Shown here piece by piece: positions 53,701 through 55,000 of a DNA stretch of 55,000 nucleotides. The notes below the pieces were generated by a model that searched no databases, was not told the DNA's origin, and worked only from the letters and a program-made list of their open reading frames with translations. Each line of letters begins with the position of its first letter. Position 1 is the stretch's first letter. The stretch spans positions 110,001 to 165,000 of the forward strand of contig CAJNDS010002225.1 in the NCBI GenBank assembly GCA_905221605.1, written 5' to 3'. Source of the DNA: Symbiodinium natans. Its lineage: Eukaryota; Sar; Dinophyceae; Suessiales; Symbiodiniaceae. Made by a program: the position numbers and the translations under genes.

Positions 53701-54121
53701 CGTGGTTGCTAGGTGTAAAGGCCCTCTCAAAACCCCTCAACCCTAAACCCTAAACCCTAAACCCTAAACCCTAAACCCTAAACCCTAAACCCTAAACCCT
53801 AAACCCTAAATCCTAAACCCAAAACCCTAAATCCTAAACCCTAACCCTAAACCCTAAACCCTAAACCCTAAACCCTAAACCCTAAACCCTAAACCCTAAA
53901 CCCTAAACCCTAAACCCTAAGCCCTAACCCTAAACCCTAAACCCTAAACCCCAAACCCTAAACCCTAAACCCTAAACCCTAAACCCTAAACCCTAAACCC
54001 TAAACCCTAAACCCTAAACCCTAAACCCTAAACCCTACCAGACCTGCTCTGCCGAGGTTCGTGACCTTGGATTCCATCGCGGGCGTCTACTTCCCCCTGA
54101 TTGTGCGCAAGCCCTTACTGC
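43982..54121 (+). CDS. Voltage-gated cation channel, split into at least eleven exons
   Basis: Eleven exons of 51-80 bp join to a single voltage-gated channel domain. Pre-S1 is KWDRFRAFSKKLVNDPR and S1 TGAIILLNMITIGLEAE. S2 runs ETAFLGIYTVDELILRL across two exons. S3 is LLDFFLVVVGVFGLVIIPIF. S4 is LLVVRGLRLLRLVR, with arginine every third residue. The S4-S5 linker and S5 read HFKVMWRLVHSLLTAGQTML, the end of S5 ALFIFGCVAVELI, and the pore and filter ILTLLQFVTLDSIAGVYFPL. S6 lies beyond the last exon found. The TLDS filter resembles the TLES(W) type of one-domain Na/Ca channels. Of ten introns, six have GC, two GA and two GT donors, all with AG. The frame is continuous if these are used; only exon H-I is doubtful. 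It should sit in the plasma or organelle membrane and pass Na or Ca. The 5' end may lie upstream at 38.3-42.9 kb and the 3' end is outside the window. The residue S/T-L-D filter and family placement are by eye. Confidence 0.88.
44046..45034. other. Channel intron A-B
   Basis: About 990 bases. CCCTAAA variants near 44057-44130 and 44345-44420, TTTAGGG 44537-44660 and CCCTAAA 44943-45023. No exon seen inside. Confidence 0.6.
45035..45114 (+). CDS. Channel exon B (S1)
   Basis: CTCAG|GTAC acceptor, AAAAG|GC donor. Hydrophobic S1: YVTGAIILLNMITIGLEAEL. CCCTAAA precedes and TTTAGGG follows. Confidence 0.85.
45241..45745. other. Very AT-rich island inside a channel intron
   Basis: About 500 bases of very low GC sharply bounded by GC-rich sequence. 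A plus-strand frame reads NMNGILIIPIILTIIAIIFM and a minus-strand frame reads DQSDYTKDASLVSSSGIKLV, DDNLISNCLNNSFINRIESQ. The composition and peptides look organellar or foreign. It may be mitochondrial DNA inserted in the nucleus, but I cannot name the gene. Confidence 0.7.
45873..45975 (-). repeat. CCCTAAA array abutting exon C
   Basis: Regular units that run directly into the TCCCAG acceptor of exon C. The same arrangement is duplicated before the orphan copy at 8018. Confidence 0.95.
45979..46052 (+). CDS. Channel exon C (S2, first part)
   Basis: CCCAG|GT acceptor, GTGGAC|GC donor. Encodes TASYEATSWIKDLETAFLG then IYTVD. Near-identical orphan copy at 8018-8091. Confidence 0.88.
46190..46825. 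other. Unassigned sequence in channel intron C-D
   Basis: About 630 bases, mostly without arrays, with a C run near 46626-46638. Open minus-strand frames of about 95 codons have no recognised domain. Confidence 0.5.
46826..47277. repeat. CCCTAAA then TTTAGGG arrays
   Basis: CCCTAAA 46826-46906, short runs of both kinds 46975-47090, TTTAGGG/TTTGGGG 47131-47277. Confidence 0.9.
47292..47344 (+). CDS. Channel exon D (S2 end to S3 start)
   Basis: CTGAG|GAG acceptor, TTCTG|GC donor. Encodes ELILRLAAGGWGIFRSFW, the usual S2-S3 loop. Confidence 0.82.
47369..47555 (+). repeat. TTTAGGG and variant array
   Basis: Units TTTAGGG, TTCAGGG, TTTGGGG and TTTCGGG, including two copies of a longer block (TTCAGGG-(A/G)CCAGGGTTCGGGG) at 47390-47470. 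Confidence 0.9.
47729..47799 (+). repeat. (GA)n microsatellite
   Basis: About 70 bases of GA dinucleotide with two small interruptions, inside channel intron D-E. Confidence 0.95.
48070..48342. repeat. CCCTAAA array then TTTAGGG array
   Basis: CCCTAAA 48070-48200, about 65 unique bases, then TTTAGGG 48267-48342. Capped-end order around an island with no recognised exon. Confidence 0.93.
48345..48898. other. Unassigned island in channel intron D-E
   Basis: About 550 bases. Includes a C/A-rich stretch (48650-48815: CCACCCGCC-, CGCACGCA- and CACACA-like words). No supported exon. Confidence 0.5.
48989..49059 (+). CDS. Channel exon E (S3)
   Basis: TTCCCAG|GT acceptor, GGAGG|GC donor. Encodes FLLDFFLVVVGVFGLVIIPI with the S3 aspartate. 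Confidence 0.87.
49321..49415. other. AT-rich patch before exon F
   Basis: About 95 bases made of TTAATTAATAAT-like words and largely self-complementary, ending just before the S4 exon. Replaces the array usually found before a channel exon. Confidence 0.85.
49441..49497 (+). CDS. Channel exon F (S4 voltage sensor)
   Basis: GCCTAG|GA acceptor, GTGC|GA donor; GAGCC is repeated at both junctions, so the exact cut is ambiguous by up to four bases. Encodes IGLEKLLVVRGLRLLRLVR with four Arg at three-residue spacing. Confidence 0.87.
49498..50961. other. Channel intron F-G
   Basis: About 1.46 kb. TTTAGGG 49529-49597, an island (minus-strand frame with MTLTIKLDGNWSSFQLAN, unknown), CCCTAAA 49833-49958 and 50073-50188, TTTAGGG 50386-50415 and 50556-50667, then CCCTAAA 50790-50910 and a T-rich tract before the acceptor. 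Confidence 0.6.
50962..51012 (+). CDS. Channel exon G (S4-S5 linker)
   Basis: CCTAAG|GA acceptor, CCACA|GC donor. Encodes ALRMVSHFKVMWRLVH plus the first base of Ser. Confidence 0.82.
51013..51538. other. Channel intron G-H
   Basis: TTTAGGG from 51025, an unassigned island, CCCTAAA 51213-51322, a second island, and CCCTAAA 51426-51535. Confidence 0.6.
51539..51608 (+). CDS. Channel exon H (S5 start)
   Basis: ATCCGAG|GC acceptor. Encodes LLTAGQTMLSTTALIVLF. Its 3' end is doubtful: a GT donor at 51609 keeps frame with exon I but adds GSRDW within S5. An earlier non-canonical cut would fit the helix better. Confidence 0.78.
51609..52745. other. Channel intron H-I
   Basis: About 1.1 kb with TTTAGGG at 51613-51640, 51873-51970, 52029-52070 and 52605-52733, and unassigned islands between. 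No exon recognised. Confidence 0.6.
52746..52818 (+). CDS. Channel exon I (S5 end and turret)
   Basis: CAGCAG|G acceptor, AGCGAG|GA donor. Encodes LALFIFGCVAVELITHDSDL then NQSE. Confidence 0.83.
52819..53292. other. Channel intron I-J
   Basis: CCCTAAA 52850-52912, a unique island, TTTAGGG 53038-53190, CCCTAAA 53225-53283. Confidence 0.6.
53293..53357 (+). CDS. Channel exon J (pore helix)
   Basis: TGCCAG|GAC acceptor, CTGCA|GT donor. Encodes DTADIILSNFSNLPTSILTL then L and the start of Gln. Confidence 0.86.
53358..54056. other. Channel intron J-K
   Basis: TTTAGGG 53397-53415, CCCTAAA/CCCGAAA 53505-53560, a unique island, then the large CCCTAAA array 53735-54037. Confidence 0.6.
53735..54037 (-). 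repeat. CCCTAAA array
   Basis: About 300 bases, the longest array in the right half, ending shortly before exon K. Confidence 0.97.
54057..54121 (+). CDS. Channel exon K (filter and post-pore)
   Basis: GCCGAG|G acceptor. Encodes FVTLDSIAGVYFPLIVRKPL then L. A GC donor at 54122-54123 is likely, but the next exon is outside the window. Confidence 0.84.
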
Positions 54122-54137
54122 GCCTCGGTCGCTTCAG

Positions 54138-54668
54138 GGTTTAGGGATTTGGGTTTAGGGTTTAGGGTTTAGGGTTAGGGTTTAGGGTTTAGGGTTTAGG
54201 GTTTAGGGCTAGACCCGTTAAAGTACCCTTGAAGATGCCCTAAATACTCCCATTGAGGTACGCTTAGGCCCCTAGGAAGGGGTATATTTAGGAGGGCTCT
54301 TACTCCCACATATGCTTAGGGCATATGGTCGCAGGTAGGATTAAGGTTCAAGGCTTAGGCCTGAGCACTGAAGCTTAAACCTTAAACTCTATACCGCAAG
54401 TCCTTCGAAGCGGCGTTTGTTCTCAATCTTTGGCCTGTCAGAGATCAAGCGTTTAGGGGCCTAGGGTTTAATAGTTGTTGGGTCGAGGAAAAACTCCAAG
54501 GGCTTGAAGACAAGAGGTGTGCGGTTTCGTGGCTGAGGCTGTAGGATCTACAGTTTAGTGGCTTAGGGTTTAGGGTTTAGGATCTGAAAGTTAAGCTTTT
54601 AGCTTTATGGGGTTTAGGGTTTCTAGGCTGAAACCACTCCAAGTTCTTGAGTAGTGTCTCTCCTCGCT
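54138..54668. other. TTTAGGG array and unassigned sequence
   Basis: TTTAGGG 54138-54210, then unique sequence and scattered repeat variants. No exon recognised. Confidence 0.55.
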
Positions 54669-54787
54669 AGGATTACGGGGACCCTTAAACGGGAACCCTT
54701 CCTAACCCACCTCTAGCTCTCTTAAGCACCTTATTGAGAGGGTCTGTGTCCCCAAGGGTCCCCCAAAAGTCCCCCTATCCCCTAGTT
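54669..54787 (+). repeat. Dispersed repeat, copy 2
   Basis: Inverted relative to, and similar along its length to, 20419-20540. Lies in the expected next intron of the channel gene. Confidence 0.7.
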
Positions 54788-55000
54788 TCTTAAGAAACCC
54801 TGAAACCCTAAACCTAAACCCTAAACCGTAAACCCTAAGCCCTAAACCCTAAACCCTGAACCCTGAACTCTAAACCCTGAACCCCAAACCCTAGACTCCC
54901 CTAGTCTCTTAAGTAGGCAGATGACAGGGCCGCTCTCCCCTCAGGAGGCCTTCCGAGTTGGGCCCTGTCCTTATATATCACTGGTAGAAGCTATGGGACC
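54788..55000. repeat. CCCTAAA variants and unassigned end
   Basis: CCCTAAA, CCCTGAA and CCGTAAA units to about 54895, then about 100 unassigned bases. Confidence 0.8.

Overview
The window looks like nuclear DNA of a dinoflagellate, or of a close alveolate relative. Three things point there. Arrays of the telomere-type heptamer TTTAGGG/CCCTAAA are scattered through almost the whole window in both orientations. The exons that can be joined use GC and GA 5' splice sites as well as GT, always with an AG acceptor that is usually followed by G. Exons are very short (about 45-90 bp) in a GC-rich background. No operon, Shine-Dalgarno site or prokaryotic gene was seen. The species cannot be named from sequence alone.

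Layout. 1-0.8 kb: telomere-type arrays with two candidate exons. 0.85-7.76 kb: a non-LTR retrotransposon on the minus strand, inserted in telomere-type repeats and bounded by a 22-bp direct repeat. It carries ORF1, an AP endonuclease plus RNase H ORF, and a reverse transcriptase in two frames, and is studded with about 23 copies of a short nucleotide motif. 7.8-22.7 kb: arrays alternating with short islands, many with an exon-like open stretch and splice sites, on both strands. Also here are a C tract, a G tract, a 29-copy minisatellite, an isolated copy of an ion-channel exon and a larger membrane-protein exon. 22.9-26.3 kb: a five-exon secreted-protein gene (minus strand, 497 codons) and a 1.4-kb trinucleotide microsatellite just upstream of it. 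26.4-32 kb: lower-GC DNA without arrays and without a gene I can support.

32-37.4 kb: a PARP-like ADP-ribosyltransferase with a probable dsRNA-binding region, a second small dsRNA-binding protein, an unknown minus-strand protein with an NGT repeat, and two divergent lectin-domain fragments. 38.3-54.2 kb: a voltage-gated cation channel (plus strand) broken into at least eleven exons of 51-80 bp whose phases fit from before S1 through the pore, with possible N-terminal exons from 38.3 kb. Its introns are filled with telomere-type arrays.

The strongest signals for follow-up are: (1) the channel gene rebuilt from microexons; (2) the tendency of exon islands to be bracketed CCCTAAA - exon - TTTAGGG, the polarity of a capped linear chromosome or of a repeat-based splicing signal; (3) the GRCTACTCCTC motif repeated through the retrotransposon in all three reading frames; (4) the unusual EN - RNase H - RT order of that element and its insertion into telomere-type DNA. 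Most candidate exons in 0.2-21 kb rest only on an open frame between splice sites and carry low confidence.
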